A stretch of 64,000 nt of DNA, from positions 1,078,501-1,142,500 of the forward strand of contig JAJGOT010000034.1 of NCBI GenBank assembly GCA_022457155.1, in the 5' to 3' direction. The DNA comes from Cladopsammia gracilis. Its lineage: Eukaryota; Cnidaria; Anthozoa; Scleractinia; Dendrophylliidae. Numbering within the stretch: position 1 is the first letter of the stretch; each line of letters starts with the position of its first letter. A model generated the notes under the pieces. The model saw only the letters and a program-made list of their open reading frames with translations, ran no database searches and was not told the origin of the DNA. Positions 1 through 10,045 of this stretch are shown in pieces. The translations under genes and the position numbers were made by a program.

Positions 1-38
1 GTTTTGCCTTTCACGGTCACAAATAGTCTTTCTCAATA

Positions 39-774
39 GAGACCTTTAGCATCGGGTTTACGGCAAATGGCGAACCTGAGGAGGTCATGTGACCACCACT
101 TTGCCGTCACGTTTGCAGTTTGTGGTTTTGACGGGAAGAAGGTGCTCCAGCGGCAAGTGACTTACGGGAAGGTATTTTGGCCGCTTAACGAAACCAACTC
201 ACGTTTGACACTTTTAGTAAGAATTTTCTACCTTTTATGGATCCAAATGTCGTTTTCTGTGATAAAAAAAACAATGTATTTTGCATGATCTAAAACTAAG
301 AAAACTGAGTGGCGAAAGAAGTTGAAAACAAAATGGCGGCTCGAAGTTTCTAAGCATGTGCATGCAAAGAAGCACAGTTATGGAGTTCTGTATCAATCTA
401 TGCCTTCTTGTATTTCTAGAAAATGCCTTTTAGGTGGCCAAACACTTGCCAAGACGTGATAATGGCAACCGAGGTGGCCCAGCGAAGGCAAAAATGTCCC
501 GCTGATTATGAGGAAATTGCGAGGGTACTTTCCCCTGTTTTTTCGGAAGACAAAAAAACCGTTGTGCTCTCAGGGCGAGCTTGTAAAGAAAGGATGAATG
601 GCCTTATCTCAAAATACCTTGAAGAAGATAAGAAGGCTCTTAAAAGGTAAAGTCAATTTACAATTTCAATTTCAAGTCATGCTAAAGTCAATTTTGGTGA
701 CGACGGCAAACGGGAAACCTCAAACCGCTAGCAGCCATTTGCCGTTTGCCGTAAACCCGATGCTAAAGGTCTCT
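39..774. mobile_element. DNA transposon with inverted ends enclosing a Myb-like exon
   Basis: Terminal inverted repeats are visible: gagacctttagcatcggg at 39 is matched in reverse complement near 757-774, and the arms continue about 33 bp through the sequence reading gtttacggcaaatggc. The interior holds a short Myb/SANT-like exon (423-647). The size and content fit a Harbinger-type or similar cut-and-paste element that kept only its DNA-binding ORF. No transposase is present, so it is non-autonomous as it stands. The target duplication is unclear. Confidence 0.65.
423..650 (+). CDS. Myb/SANT-like DNA-binding domain exon (transposon ORF fragment)
   Basis: A 75-codon ORF whose translation has the three-helix Myb/SANT/MADF look: tryptophan near the start, CPADYEEIARVLSP in the middle, then GRACKERMNGLISKYLEEDK. 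Such domains form the DNA-binding protein of Harbinger-type transposons and occur in many MSANTD-like proteins. The ORF ends at an AAAAG|GTAAAG junction, so it may be the first exon of a spliced gene and the apparent stop may lie in an intron. It sits inside the inverted-repeat element 39-774, which supports a transposon origin. No catalytic partner is found nearby. Confidence 0.5.
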   Translation: MPFRWPNTCQDVIMATEVAQRRQKCPADYEEIARVLSPVFSEDKKTVVLSGRACKERMNGLISKYLEEDKKALKR

Positions 775-1640
775 AATAACTTACTTGTAACTTTACGGTA
801 CAAATAACGTTCCATGTAGGGTGTGAACAACAAAAACACCCACAAGCAATATGTGCAGGATGTTACAAAAATCCTGCAATAAGCTTAAAGATGTTTCGCA
901 TTTGCAGTCCATTGATGAATACACCAAATTTGTGTTTCGTTTCTTAGCATGACATAAATATGCATTGTTTGAAATAGGAGAGAAATGGTCAGGTCTATGC
1001 ACTAAAGGTCAACCTTTTTTCAGTGTATCTGTTCCTCAAGTGAAAATATATCCTTGCGTTTTTCTACTGAACAGTGTATGTAGACATTAAATATCACACA
1101 TCATATCGCAGATTACAATATTTTCAAAAAATATCAAGCAGTTTATAATTTAAACATACCGTAAAATTGCATAACACATTGTAAAGATAACTTGGGCAAT
1201 GCTTCACGAACTCAACCATTGTCTAAATTCAAAATTTCTATTTAACTATATTTTGACACCTTTTTTAAGGGTCATTCAAATATGAGCCAGCGATGTGTAG
1301 AGCATTTCTTATTCACGTTTGTGCAAAAGCGGAAAATAACCATTCTTGATTTCCCTTTTTTTTAGAAAATGATACCAGTGATGATGAAAGGAAAATGTCT
1401 TCACTCCTTCCTTCTACAACAACGAAAAAAATCTACCTACATGTATCTTTGAATGTGGTAGAAAGGAAAGGTACACAATCAGAGAAGTTGTAGTGTATTG
1501 CTCGGCATCGTGTCAACCATGTAGGTGAATTGCATATTATGGGATAAATATAGTTGAGTTGAGGACATGGCCGCCTTTGAGTAGTTGCTTGTTTGTTTGA
1601 TGCATCGCTCCTCCCGTGAATACACTTCATTTGGCGACGA
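775..1640. other. Non-coding stretch, nothing recognised
   Basis: AT-rich sequence with only short spurious ORFs on both strands. I see no domain, no clear inverted repeat and no tandem repeat here. Confidence 0.5.
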
Positions 1641-1711
1641 GGATCTAATATGGCAACCTTATTTGGGGTGTGTCTAAAACGAAGACCCAAAAACGAAGAC
1701 CGAAGACCGAA

Positions 1712-1858
1712 GACCCCCTGGTCTAAAACGAAGACCCCCTGGTCTAAAACGAAGACCCCCTGGTCTAAAACGAAGACCCCCTGGTCTAAAACGAAGACCC
1801 CCTGGTCTAAAACGAAGACCCCCTGGTCTAAAACGAAGACCCCTTGGTCTAAAACGAA
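1712..1858. repeat. 21-bp minisatellite, seven copies
   Basis: The unit gaccccctggtctaaaacgaa is repeated seven times head to tail with one substitution in the last copy (ccctt). Imperfect shorter copies of cgaagac precede it. The length is a multiple of three, so both strands show artefactual repetitive ORFs; I do not call these genes. Confidence 0.95.
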
Positions 1859-1868
1859 GACCTCCTGA

Positions 1869-2437
1869 AATTATTAACGTAGTCATATTGTAAGATCACC
1901 TTGTCGCTAGTGGCCTAGTCTACGCGTTGCGTGACACCCCAAAAATCGCTGCATTTTAAGTGTTGTTTGTGTGAAAGCTCTTATATAATTATTTAAAAGG
2001 GAAATCCAAGGAGAAATGATAGAAAAATTCAAGAAATTGAAGCAGGGATGATTAGGCATGATGCATGGATCGATGATTGTTGATTGATTGGAGTCCAATT
2101 CGTCGAGACAAAAGCCGTCAAATTTCGTCAAATTAGGTTTCAGAAAAACCCAAAATAACCAGATGTCCCGCGCATTTCGACCTAAGACCTCTGAAAATGT
2201 AAGACCTCTGAAATAATTAACGTAGTCATATTGTTAAGATCACCTTGTCGCTAGTGGCCAGATGATGACAGGGATGTGACAAGCAACTGCATTTAAAATA
2301 GTCTCCTAGTCTACGCGTTGCGTGACACCCCAAAAATCGCTGCATTTTAAGTGTTGATTGTATGAAAGCTCTTATATAATTATTCAAAAGGGAAATCCAA
2401 GGAGAAATGATAGAAAAATTCAAGAAATTGAAGCAGG
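1869..2437. repeat. Tandem duplication upstream of the kinase gene
   Basis: Two blocks match closely. Block 1 (about 1869-2047) and block 2 (about 2213-2437) both start at attaacgtagtcatattg and run through tctacgcgttgcgtgacacc and gaaatgatagaaaaattc to gaagcagg. Block 2 carries about 47 extra bases (around 2261-2307) that block 1 lacks. Between them, 2141-2180 is a 40-bp near copy of 2925-2964, which lies just upstream of the kinase start. The 5' flank of the kinase has therefore been partly copied. Confidence 0.85.
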
Positions 2438-2713
2438 CGATTCAATCGATCCTACCGATCCTTGGCAAGAAAAGAACAGTATGTCTTGTTCTAATTGTTC
2501 AAATATTTCTTCTTCAAAGTATTTTGAGATTCGTTGGAGGTATGTAAACTCCACAAGTGTAAATGTCTCTTTTTGTTTTGATATATTTTTTGTCAATTTT
2601 AAACCACAAGAAATTTGGAGATGTTTTAACAATTTGTAGCTTTTTTGGCCCTGTGCTTTTATAAACAAGACAGCACAATTGCTGACCTGTGACCTGAGCG
2701 GAAGTCATTTCAT

Positions 2714-2721
2714 ATGCAAAT
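2714..2721 (+). promoter_or_regulatory. POU-type octamer ATGCAAAT upstream of the kinase
   Basis: A perfect ATGCAAAT octamer lies about 275 bp before the kinase ATG. POU homeodomain factors bind this motif in animals. An 8-mer can occur by chance, so this is only a candidate site. Confidence 0.2.
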
Positions 2722-2924
2722 CCTTGTGATCAAGATCGGTGTTTGCAAGACACTTGCAAGGCTGAATTCGAAGCAATGTCTGTTACTCTCCATCCTTCCC
2801 TCAACAAAAATAGCACTCTCCATCGTAATTCTCTTGGATATTCTCTTGTCTCGTAGAAATCGAAAGCGGGCGCGTTGTGTTTTGAATTGCATATCTCCGC
2901 CCCCTACTGAGATGATTGACGGAA

Positions 2925-2964
2925 CAGAAAAACCCAAAATAACCAGATTTCCCGCGCATTTCGA
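2925..2964. repeat. Second copy of the 40-bp duplicated 5'-flank segment
   Basis: Matches 2141-2180 with a single mismatch (agattt against agatgt). It ends 30 bp before the kinase start codon and may be part of its leader. Confidence 0.8.
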
Positions 2965-2994
2965 TTTGCTTGCCTGTGCGGCATGTTTTAGAAC

Positions 2995-4749
2995 ATGTCG
3001 CATAATTTCAAATTGCCGATTTTTAGAAATCGAAATGAGAATGCTATCAAAGGCGTCCCACTTTTCGACCTCGGTCAAGTACATATTAAAGAGAGAATCG
3101 GCCAAGGGAGTTTCGGCGAGGTTTTCACCACAGATTTCAGTCGTCCAGGAGAACACGCCGCCGAAACAGTTGTTGTGAAGAAAGTCATTGGTGTCCTGGA
3201 TGGCGAGGAGAGAAAGCTTTTTCGCAAGGAAGTGGCCTTACTCAATCAGCTAAACCATCCAAATGTTGTGAACTTAAAAGCTGTGTGCTACAGGCCCTGT
3301 GCTTTTATGATGGAGTATGTATACTTCAGCTTTAGTCCCTTTGGAGATGAATCACGGGTGAGCAGTTTAGGAGATCTTTTGCTTCACATTGACGCTGACT
3401 ATAACTGCAATGGTTTCGAGCAGTTGATTACCTCCGCTGCTGGAGAGGTTGTTCGTGGCCTTAGCTATCTGCACGGCAATGGAGTAGCTCATCGGGACCT
3501 AAAGCCGGCGAACATTTTGGTGAGTAACCAACATTATTGTTGTGCGAGCGCAGACGTGTTTGCCCGAGAATTTAATTTGCGTCCAGTTGTGTGTAAACTC
3601 ACAGACTTTGGAGAGAGTCGCTCGAGGTATTTACAAACAAACACAGTTCTTGCCTCAAAAACTGGACGAATTGATCGAGGAACTGCAGTGTACATGTCCC
3701 CTGAAATTCTTGCTCAGGACGATGGCAATTTCCAGGTATCTGTTTCCGAACTGATGTTATCCGATATATGGGCGCTTGGGATGACATTGTTCACAATGAT
3801 AAATCCAAACCTTAAGGGACCCTTTCTTTTGGAGATAAGATCAGCGCCTGAAAATATTCACACACCAGAAGCTGTAAATAAATTTGTCAGCAATCTTTTA
3901 CGCGGCAAGATACGTCCTTTGTCAGATGCAAAATACAACACATACCGTGTAAGTGTTTGGTCCAGCCTTGAAGAGATCTACGTTGGCTGTACGCACTTCG
4001 ATCCAGCTAAGAGACTTACCCTTCCGGAAATTGAGTCGATTTTAAGTGGAAAATACAGCTTCTCCAAAAATTGCGACCATGTGAAATTAAAGGTCACTCA
4101 GAGCACGGCCACTGAGTTAAACGATCGTCGGGTTGCATGCCAACTACAGCATTCAGAGGAAAATCAGCTTCAGTCACCAGGAAATGCTAACGACGTCAGC
4201 AATGATGGCACTAATGCTTGTGCATTTCTGGCGGTTAAGATTGCGGACAGAATAATACATGAGTTAGACGACAACTTCTCTAACATTGTCAACCTAGTTG
4301 ATACTATCGAGGAAGTCATTTGGTCCTTACCAGAACACGTCAATGCCAAACGCGACATGACCAGATTTTACGACGCGATGGAGGCTTACACAATTCTATC
4401 AAACGAAACTTTGCTCAACTCTAAGTACGACCTTTATGAAGAGCTCCCATTCAGTGATTGCGTTTATAGTTTTGATGGTAGGAGGAAGCTGCATGAAAAA
4501 CTGTGTTTACTGGGACAGAGTGACTTTACTGCTGTATTTTCATGTGTACCATATGTTGTGGTAATTGGATGCGCTGGTGGGAGAGCATTCCTCGTGGACA
4601 CTCACATTGGATCTCTGATATTGGGTAGAAGTAACGGTCATGAAAATTGGAAATCTCTGTGTACTTGGCTTTGGGAGAGACTTGTAAACGCTGGTGTGAA
4701 GGAAGGATCGGGACAGTCACTGTCCACCATGACGCCAAGGATAAGGTAA
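2995..4749 (+). CDS. Intronless Ser/Thr protein kinase with a C-terminal Cys/His domain
   Basis: 584 codons in one uninterrupted exon. The kinase domain spans roughly residues 25-350 with all key motifs: glycine loop IGQGSFGEVF (35-44), VAIK-type lysine in VVVKK (62), alpha-C glutamate in RKEV (79), HRDLKPAN (166-173), DFG (204-206) and SPE (235-237). HRDLKPAN with a GTAVYMSPE activation segment indicates Ser/Thr specificity. The C-terminal 190 residues are a separate domain: NACAFLAVKIAD around Cys409 and a late FLVDTHIGS with Asp535 and His537. Cys first and Asp-x-His late resembles the layout of papain-like cysteine peptidases, but that is inference. The start is the first ATG in frame, 30 bp after a duplicated leader segment. 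The ORF ends at AAG|GTAACT, so a downstream exon cannot be excluded. It appears intact; lack of introns could reflect retroposition. Confidence 0.85.
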   Translation: MSHNFKLPIFRNRNENAIKGVPLFDLGQVHIKERIGQGSFGEVFTTDFSRPGEHAAETVVVKKVIGVLDGEERKLFRKEVALLNQLNHPNVVNLKAVCYRPCAFMMEYVYFSFSPFGDESRVSSLGDLLLHIDADYNCNGFEQLITSAAGEVVRGLSYLHGNGVAHRDLKPANILVSNQHYCCASADVFAREFNLRPVVCKLTDFGESRSRYLQTNTVLASKTGRIDRGTAVYMSPEILAQDDGNFQVSVSELMLSDIWALGMTLFTMINPNLKGPFLLEIRSAPENIHTPEAVNKFVSNLLRGKIRPLSDAKYNTYRVSVWSSLEEIYVGCTHFDPAKRLTLPEIESILSGKYSFSKNCDHVKLKVTQSTATELNDRRVACQLQHSEENQLQSPGNANDVSNDGTNACAFLAVKIADRIIHELDDNFSNIVNLVDTIEEVIWSLPEHVNAKRDMTRFYDAMEAYTILSNETLLNSKYDLYEELPFSDCVYSFDGRRKLHEKLCLLGQSDFTAVFSCVPYVVVIGCAGGRAFLVDTHIGSLILGRSNGHENWKSLCTWLWERLVNAGVKEGSGQSLSTMTPRIR

Positions 4750-5418
4750 CTTAATTTCCTTACGTTTTTAATGCTTAAACCTCCCTTACGGAAAACACGA
4801 AACAGGCAACGGAAGTGCATGTCCCGGAAGCATGAAAAAAAAATATTCGAGTACCCTAGGTCTTTGAATGTGAATGACTAGCTCATTGTGTCACGAATGT
4901 ACATTTAGGGACGCTATATCATTTATATATTATTTATATCAATGACCGGGTCGGGGAAAAATAATAGCTTTCATCTCCATTCCTAATAGCACGTTTTTTT
5001 TTCGTAGCCCGTTTATAATTTTTGTCAAATTTTCCAAAGCCCGTGCAGTTTGACGTGATTAATCAGTGAAAATCACGGGATATTTATTAGTAGTGTTTGT
5101 ACAACCGTTACACATTTCATTTTGGTTTATATCGTAGACGTGTAAATATGTACTATTTACTATTTACTATATTTACTACATGTACTATATGTACTATTTG
5201 ACGTGCCTCGATGTCATGTCGCGATATATCCAACGTTGAAACGTTTATAAAGATCATTTAAGACCATTTTCTTTCACCGGTTGTTTCAAGCAGTCCTCCA
5301 GATTTTAACCAAAACAGAACAGCTAGTTAGAAGTCAAGCCAATTTCTCTCAATAGAGGTTTCTAATAAATTATGCGTACTTCATACTTTATATCATTGTT
5401 GACGATGTTAAAAATATA
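4750..5418. other. Non-coding 3' flank of the kinase
   Basis: AT-rich, with a short degenerate run of tactattta/tactatatgta units around 5148-5200. No gene is recognised. AATAAT-like strings near 4960 are not a convincing poly(A) signal. Confidence 0.5.
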
Positions 5419-5420
5419 TA

Positions 5421-5708
5421 CACCTAATTGCAACAACGTTGTCATAGAAAAAAGGAAAATGAAAAAAGCAAAAAGGAATTAATTAGTTTATTCATCATAA
5501 CTGACAGCACCTACACAAAACTTACGGATTTATAACTACATACATATTTCTCGTTTAGCAAGATAAATTCATGTAAGGGTATTTTGAGGCGTTTTGAGGC
5601 CGCTTCTTCGGGCGAATTTCAAACTTATCGTGTTATAGTACCTAATTAAATCCTATTTGCCTTTTTTCTTTTTCCTTTTTTCTATGACAACGTTATTGCA
5701 ATTAGGTG
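5421..5708. mobile_element. Tc1/mariner-type MITE, 288 bp, TA duplication
   Basis: Long inverted ends: cacctaattgcaacaacg at 5421 and its complement ending caattaggtg at 5708, extending about 50 bp each through gttgtcatagaaaaaagg. TA dinucleotides at 5419-5420 and 5709-5710 flank it, as expected of a Tc1/mariner insertion. There is no ORF. Confidence 0.85.
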
Positions 5709-5729
5709 TAAATAATTATGTATTTGTTC

Positions 5730-5950
5730 CAGGCTGCTTGCAGGAATTTTTTTTGACAATTTTCCTTTGCAGGAATTTTTTTAGGTAATTCCCCCCCCCC
5801 CCCCCACCTCCTATCAGGATTTCTAAAAATGGAAAATGAGAATAATGACCTCAGGTTTAAAGATACTAAAAGGAAAGGGGAAAACAAAGGAGAAATTTTT
5901 CCTGTCGCTTTTGTAATAACAGAAGAGGCTTCAGATTTTTGAAAAAACAA
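5730..5950. repeat. Dispersed non-coding repeat with C-tract
   Basis: Contains two near copies of tgcaggaattttttt followed by a run of about 16 C (around 5789-5805) and cacctcctatcaggatttct. A related arrangement of attcctgc and aaaaaaattc units recurs at 62285-62440, so this is a dispersed family. The ORF on the minus strand here is low-complexity and not called. Confidence 0.5.
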
Positions 5951-6083
5951 GGTACAGAGTGAGACCGGAAGTGACTGTATTTACATCACCCGCTGCTCCG
6001 CCCCTCAAGAGGTAATCGCGTCAGTTTGTTACCGAAACTTTTACTTTCACGTTATGTTTTTCGCAGTGGCTATTCGTACGGCA

Positions 6084-6426
6084 CCCGTACGCGGACTTCT
6101 ATTTGCCATTCATATGGGAGTCCGGCATTTTCAAACAATTTCGATTTAAAACGCCAATTTTGCCGATCCAAAATACATGTATGATATGTTTGTTTAGATG
6201 CACGGGGCGTTTCTTGTGAGAGATGTTGAATTTGTTTGCGACACTTTAATAAGACTATTTTTTACATCATCATATTACTCCCGTACGTGGACTTCTATTT
6301 ACTATTCATACAGGAGTCCGAAATTTTCAAAAAAAAATTCGATTTAAAACGCCAATTTTGCCTATCCAGAATGTTATATGTATGTTTAGATGCATGCACG
6401 GGGCGATTCTTCTGAGCGATGTTGAT
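6084..6426. repeat. Direct duplication of a 147-bp block
   Basis: 6084-6230 and 6280-6426 are diverged copies. Both run from cccgtacg(c/t)ggacttcta through tcgatttaaaacgccaattttgcc to acggggcg and gatgttga. Their different substitutions suggest an old duplication. No coding sense is evident. Confidence 0.8.
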
Positions 6427-7485
6427 TTTGTTCAGCCTGTGGTATAGTACGAGAGCGACTGTTCGCATGTTTTCCCCGTAATATTTGAAATGTTCGGTAT
6501 GCAGAATAGACTCGAGAATAATTAGCGGAAGATTTTCTATCCTTTCTATTTAAATCGAAATTCTTGGTTTTTGCGGTCGAATGACCAGCGTCCAAAATGT
6601 CTTGGCCAGTAAGTCTGCGGCACGACAATGCTGTGAACCAATACTATTTCAAAAGAGGACATCTCGGATGTTGACAAAAACTTTAAAATTCATTAATATA
6701 TCAATTCCATTTGCGCTTGTAATAAATATATTTTGGAAGCGTTGAGTTCCCGTCTTGAGCCCATATTAACGACTATCCGTTCGTAACTTCAAGCTGACAA
6801 ATGCTAAAACAAAGAAAAAACAAAACCAAAGGGTTTTTTAACTCATTGGTGTGGTTGAAAGAGTGCAAAAAACCAACATTCCCTTCCGGTTTCCGTCAGT
6901 GGCTTTACCGACCCGGTCATTCTATAAATAATAAACCGTCCCTCATGTGTAATCGCAACGTCTGCTTGTAATGCTCATTTCATTTTATACATTCGCAAAT
7001 GAAGTACTTGGGCGAGTAGATTTATCATCAATCTGATGTTGCTTTTACACGATTTTAATTTCGTTCTAGTTTAATGTTGTACTTCAGTTGCGGGTATTTT
7101 TTTCTTTTCTGCGCCCACATAATTTTCTTGGGCTACAAAAACAACGCACGTGGACCTATAACAGATATTTCTAGTTGGTTTTCACTTAATAATTGTTGTC
7201 TCACAGTTTTGACGTAACATTATCGCCGTATCGTCGGAAATACTTTTATACAAGAAAAAGTAAAACCGCGTTAATTTTTTAATCCCCTGATAAGCTGTAA
7301 TCAACTTTCGAAGTTTTCTAAACAACCAGGAAACGATAAGGGCAGAGATAGATTTCAAAAAAACGTCTCTTAACCATGACATGGTGCTATCATGGTATGA
7401 TAGCACGCGTACTGCTCAGGTATATTCAGTAACTTTTGGTTTATTGGCCGTTGATGGGGTTCTTCTTCTCTCTTCTATTCTTAAG
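6427..7485. other. Non-coding stretch before the MULE-derived gene
   Basis: No domain recognised. Promoter and 5' exons of the downstream spliced gene may lie here, but I could not identify them. Confidence 0.4.
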
Positions 7486-7555
7486 GTGTCCTTTGAAGGC
7501 GATTTCAGCAAGGAGCATTGACAAGACTACGCATTTCAAATCAACCCATAAAGAG
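7486..7555 (+). CDS. Candidate 5' exon of the MULE-derived gene
   Basis: A 70-bp stretch preceded by a pyrimidine-rich acceptor ending ttaag and followed by the donor gtatga. It is open in the frame that ends in phase 0, the phase needed to join the next exon at 7721. No homology is recognised, so this rests only on splice sites and phase. Confidence 0.35.
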
Positions 7556-7720
7556 GTATGAATACCTGTTGTACTCCTAAGTTGCCCTATTAAAAATAAG
7601 CCACCATCCTCTTTGACCACAATCAAGCCATCAGTCCTCAATAGGCTTCCACACGTTTCAAACTGTACATTCCTCAACAAACTGTGTTCTCTAACTGGTA
7701 TTCATTTCTTGAAACAATAG

Positions 7721-7810
7721 GACAACCTTCAGCCTTCCACAGCCAAAGACGTCACTCTGGGCGCAAAAGCAGGGCAGAACGACCAGTCAATACAAGCGGA
7801 CCAAGATGAT
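7721..7810 (+). CDS. MULE-derived gene, repeated exon B, copy 1
   Basis: 90 bp between acceptor acaatag and donor gtatgttg, phase 0. Encodes 30 residues starting DNLQPSTAKDVTLGAKAG and ending QADQDD: polar, probably disordered. Confidence 0.65.
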
Positions 7811-7920
7811 GTATGTTGTGTTCTTTTTTTTTTTTAATGCAGCCTGGTTTAAATCGCTAAAAATATATCATAATCTGATGTGTGATTAATAGTAAGCAAA
7901 AAATCTGTTGTGACTTGCAG

Positions 7921-7980
7921 GATGAAGTGCAACTACTTGGTATTAAACGCAAGCGTTGCCTGGATCCTTCTGATAAGCTG
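7921..7980 (+). CDS. MULE-derived gene, repeated exon A, copy 1
   Basis: 60 bp between acceptor gacttgcag and donor gttagtat, phase 0. Encodes DEVQLLGIKRKRCLDPSDKL; the KRKR cluster could act as a nuclear localisation signal. Confidence 0.65.
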
Positions 7981-8063
7981 GTTAGTATCACACTGTTTAA
8001 TGGTCTTCGGCCCCTTCCTCAAAACTGTGTTTTCTAATTGGTATTCATTTCTTGCAACAATAG

Positions 8064-8153
8064 GACAACCTTCAGCCTTCCAAAGCCAAAGACGTCACTC
8101 TGGGCGCAAAAGCAGGGCAGAATGACCAGTCAATACAAGCGGACCAAGATGAT
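8064..8153 (+). CDS. MULE-derived gene, repeated exon B, copy 2
   Basis: Same acceptor, donor and phase as copy 1. It differs by Thr to Lys (PSKAKD) and lies exactly 347 bp before copy 3. Confidence 0.65.
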
Positions 8154-8267
8154 GTATGTTGTGTTCTTTTTTTTTAATGCAGCCTGGTTTAAATCGCTAA
8201 TTAACTCAGAATAAAAAGAAAATGATGTGTGGTTAATAGTAAGCAAAAAATCTGTTGTGACTTGCAG

Positions 8268-8327
8268 GATGAAGTGCAACTACTTGGTATTAAACGCAAG
8301 CGTTGCCTGGATCCTTCTGATAAGCTG
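8268..8327 (+). CDS. MULE-derived gene, repeated exon A, copy 2
   Basis: Identical to copy 1 in coding sequence and flanked by the same splice sites. Confidence 0.65.
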
Positions 8328-8410
8328 GTTAGTATCACACTGTTTAATGGTCTTCGGCCCCTTCCTCAAAACTGTGTTTTCTAATTGGTATTCATTTCTT
8401 GCAACAATAG

Positions 8411-8500
8411 GACAACCTTCAGCCTTCCAAAGCCAAAGACGTCACTCTGGGCGCAAAAGCAGGGCAGAATGACCAGTCAATACAAGCGGACCAAGATGAT
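8411..8500 (+). CDS. MULE-derived gene, repeated exon B, copy 3
   Basis: Same as copy 2, including the PSKAKD variant. Phase 0 on both sides. Confidence 0.65.
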
Positions 8501-8614
8501 GTATGTTGTGTTCTTTTTTTTTAATGCAGCCTGGTTTAAATCGCTAATTAACTCAGAATAAAAAGAAAATGATGTGTGGTTAATAGTAAGCAAAAAATCT
8601 GTTGTGACTTGCAG

Positions 8615-8674
8615 GATGAAGTGCAATTACTTGGTATTAAACGCAAGCGTTGCCTGGATCCTTCTGATAAGCTG
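8615..8674 (+). CDS. MULE-derived gene, repeated exon A, copy 3
   Basis: Same as copies 1 and 2 except a silent change (caattac for caactac). Confidence 0.65.
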
Positions 8675-8757
8675 GTTAGTATCACACTGTTTAATGGTCT
8701 TCGGCCCCTTCCTCAAAACTGTGTTCTCTAATTGGTATTCATTTCTTGCAACAATAG

Positions 8758-8847
8758 GACAACCCCCAGCCTTCCACAGCCAAAGACGTCACTCTGGGCG
8801 CAAAAGCAGGGCAGAACGACCAGTCAATACAAGCGGAGCAAGATGAT
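8758..8847 (+). CDS. MULE-derived gene, repeated exon B, copy 4
   Basis: Splice sites conserved. It reads DNPQPSTAKD and ends QAEQDD, so this outer copy is more diverged, like copy 1 at the other edge of the array. Confidence 0.65.
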
Positions 8848-9229
8848 GTATGTTATGTTTTTTTTTTTTTAATGCAGCCTGGTTTAAATCGCTAATTAAT
8901 TCAGAATAAAAAGAAAATGATGACCTTTAATGTAGCAGCGTCATTATAGTCACCGCTTTATCAAGCCGTAAAAATTATTATGAGAAAGCATGTTGCAACA
9001 AATTGAAGCTTTTAGTCATTTCTGTAACCTTGTGGCAAGATAAAAAATATTAAGTTGTCAACAAGGTAGTGGTGCTTATGGTAAATTATTAATTTTTGGA
9101 TTATCAAGAAGGTATTTTTTCTGTTCAGCTTACATTTACTTTGGCTCATTTTTCTACTATCTAAAGTTAGTTTAGTTAATTGTTCAGACACTTTCAAGGA
9201 GTGTTAAAGTACAGATTACAATCTTTCAG

Positions 9230-9349
9230 GCAGAAGGAGGGTCATGCATTTCACAGGTAACAAACCGCTACGACGCCAGCTCCCACTCACAACCCACAGA
9301 AGCCGAGGGATCGCAGCCACAAACCAGCAGCTCTGGTGCTAATGACGGG
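9230..9349 (+). CDS. MULE-derived gene, 120-bp exon
   Basis: Acceptor atctttcag, donor gtaagtat, 40 codons, phase 0. The translation is Ser/Gln/Thr-rich (TEAEGSQPQTSSSGANDG), a likely linker. Confidence 0.65.
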
Positions 9350-9734
9350 GTAAGTATGTTATGTTTACGCTGCATGTTTCTTACTGTGTAGTTACTACCT
9401 CGGCATAGAATTACAAATGACGTGCCTCGAAAAATGTTTCTCTCGTCTGGACATTTAGGAGAGAAAACTTAAACTTAAAAGATGTTTTAGACTAGGCCTG
9501 AACCTTGGTCATTCAGAATTGATACAAGCAACTGACCATTTACGATCACTTTGACTCTGACGGTGACTCCGTGTTGTCAGACGAGACTCCAGGTACTGTT
9601 GATAACATGTCAATAACGCTAAACAGTCTTTCTGATGTCAACACCAATCGTAATGATCACCTTGCACATTTATGTCATGGCGGACGTCCAGGCTCAAACC
9701 ATTCACTCTGAAATGCCTGTCATTGTCTTTGCAG

Positions 9735-9804
9735 GTGTTATCGACAGATCCGGTTGAAGACTCTAGCGGTGATGAGCTTCGTAACAATCCTTTTGAAATC
9801 AGAG
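9735..9804 (+). CDS. MULE-derived gene, 70-bp exon
   Basis: Acceptor tctttgcag, donor gtaaac. Encodes an acidic segment ending NNPFEIR and leaves phase 1. The next exon at 11461 opens with the matching phase (G + AT gives Asp), supporting the join across the 1.66-kb intron. Confidence 0.65.
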
Positions 9805-10045
9805 GTAAACTTCATGCAACTTATTCAACATAATGATGCCCTGACTCGCATTCGTATAATCTTCAAGACTTCAGCCGGCTTGTCCCACCGGGGGGGGGGG
9901 GGGGATACTCCGACAATTTAGGATAGGTATATGCCGCCAAGGTTCTCAAATCCTGACCCTTTTTAAGGGTAAAATAATCGAGATTTGATACCTTTTTTAA
10001 GGCCCAAAACCAAGCAGGTACGGCAATACAAGCTATAAACGTCCT

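Larger units (their letters stand above)
7677..8923 (+). repeat. 347-bp tandem array carrying repeated exon pairs
   Basis: The same 347-bp unit repeats about 3.5 times; landmarks recur at 7921, 8268 and 8615 and at 8064, 8411 and 8758. The first unit is 4 bp shorter. Each unit has two exon-like segments with consensus splice sites: a 60-bp one (20 codons) and a 90-bp one (30 codons), both phase 0 at both ends. The units are almost identical, introns included, so the amplification is recent. Each added unit lengthens the protein by 50 residues without a frame change. Confidence 0.9.

Noticed and set aside
1650..1886. Repetitive ORFs on both strands across the 21-bp minisatellite
   Set aside because: They follow from a repeat unit divisible by three without internal stops, and there are no start context, splice or domain signals.
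4793..4930. A second exon of the kinase just after AAG|GTAACT
   Set aside because: No acceptor with an in-frame continuation carrying recognisable sequence was found nearby.
7910..8846. Three ORFs of 71-90 codons with hydrophobic segments in the 347-bp array
   Set aside because: They read through exon A, an intron and exon B in a frame that differs from the spliced frame. The splice sites and phases explain the region better.
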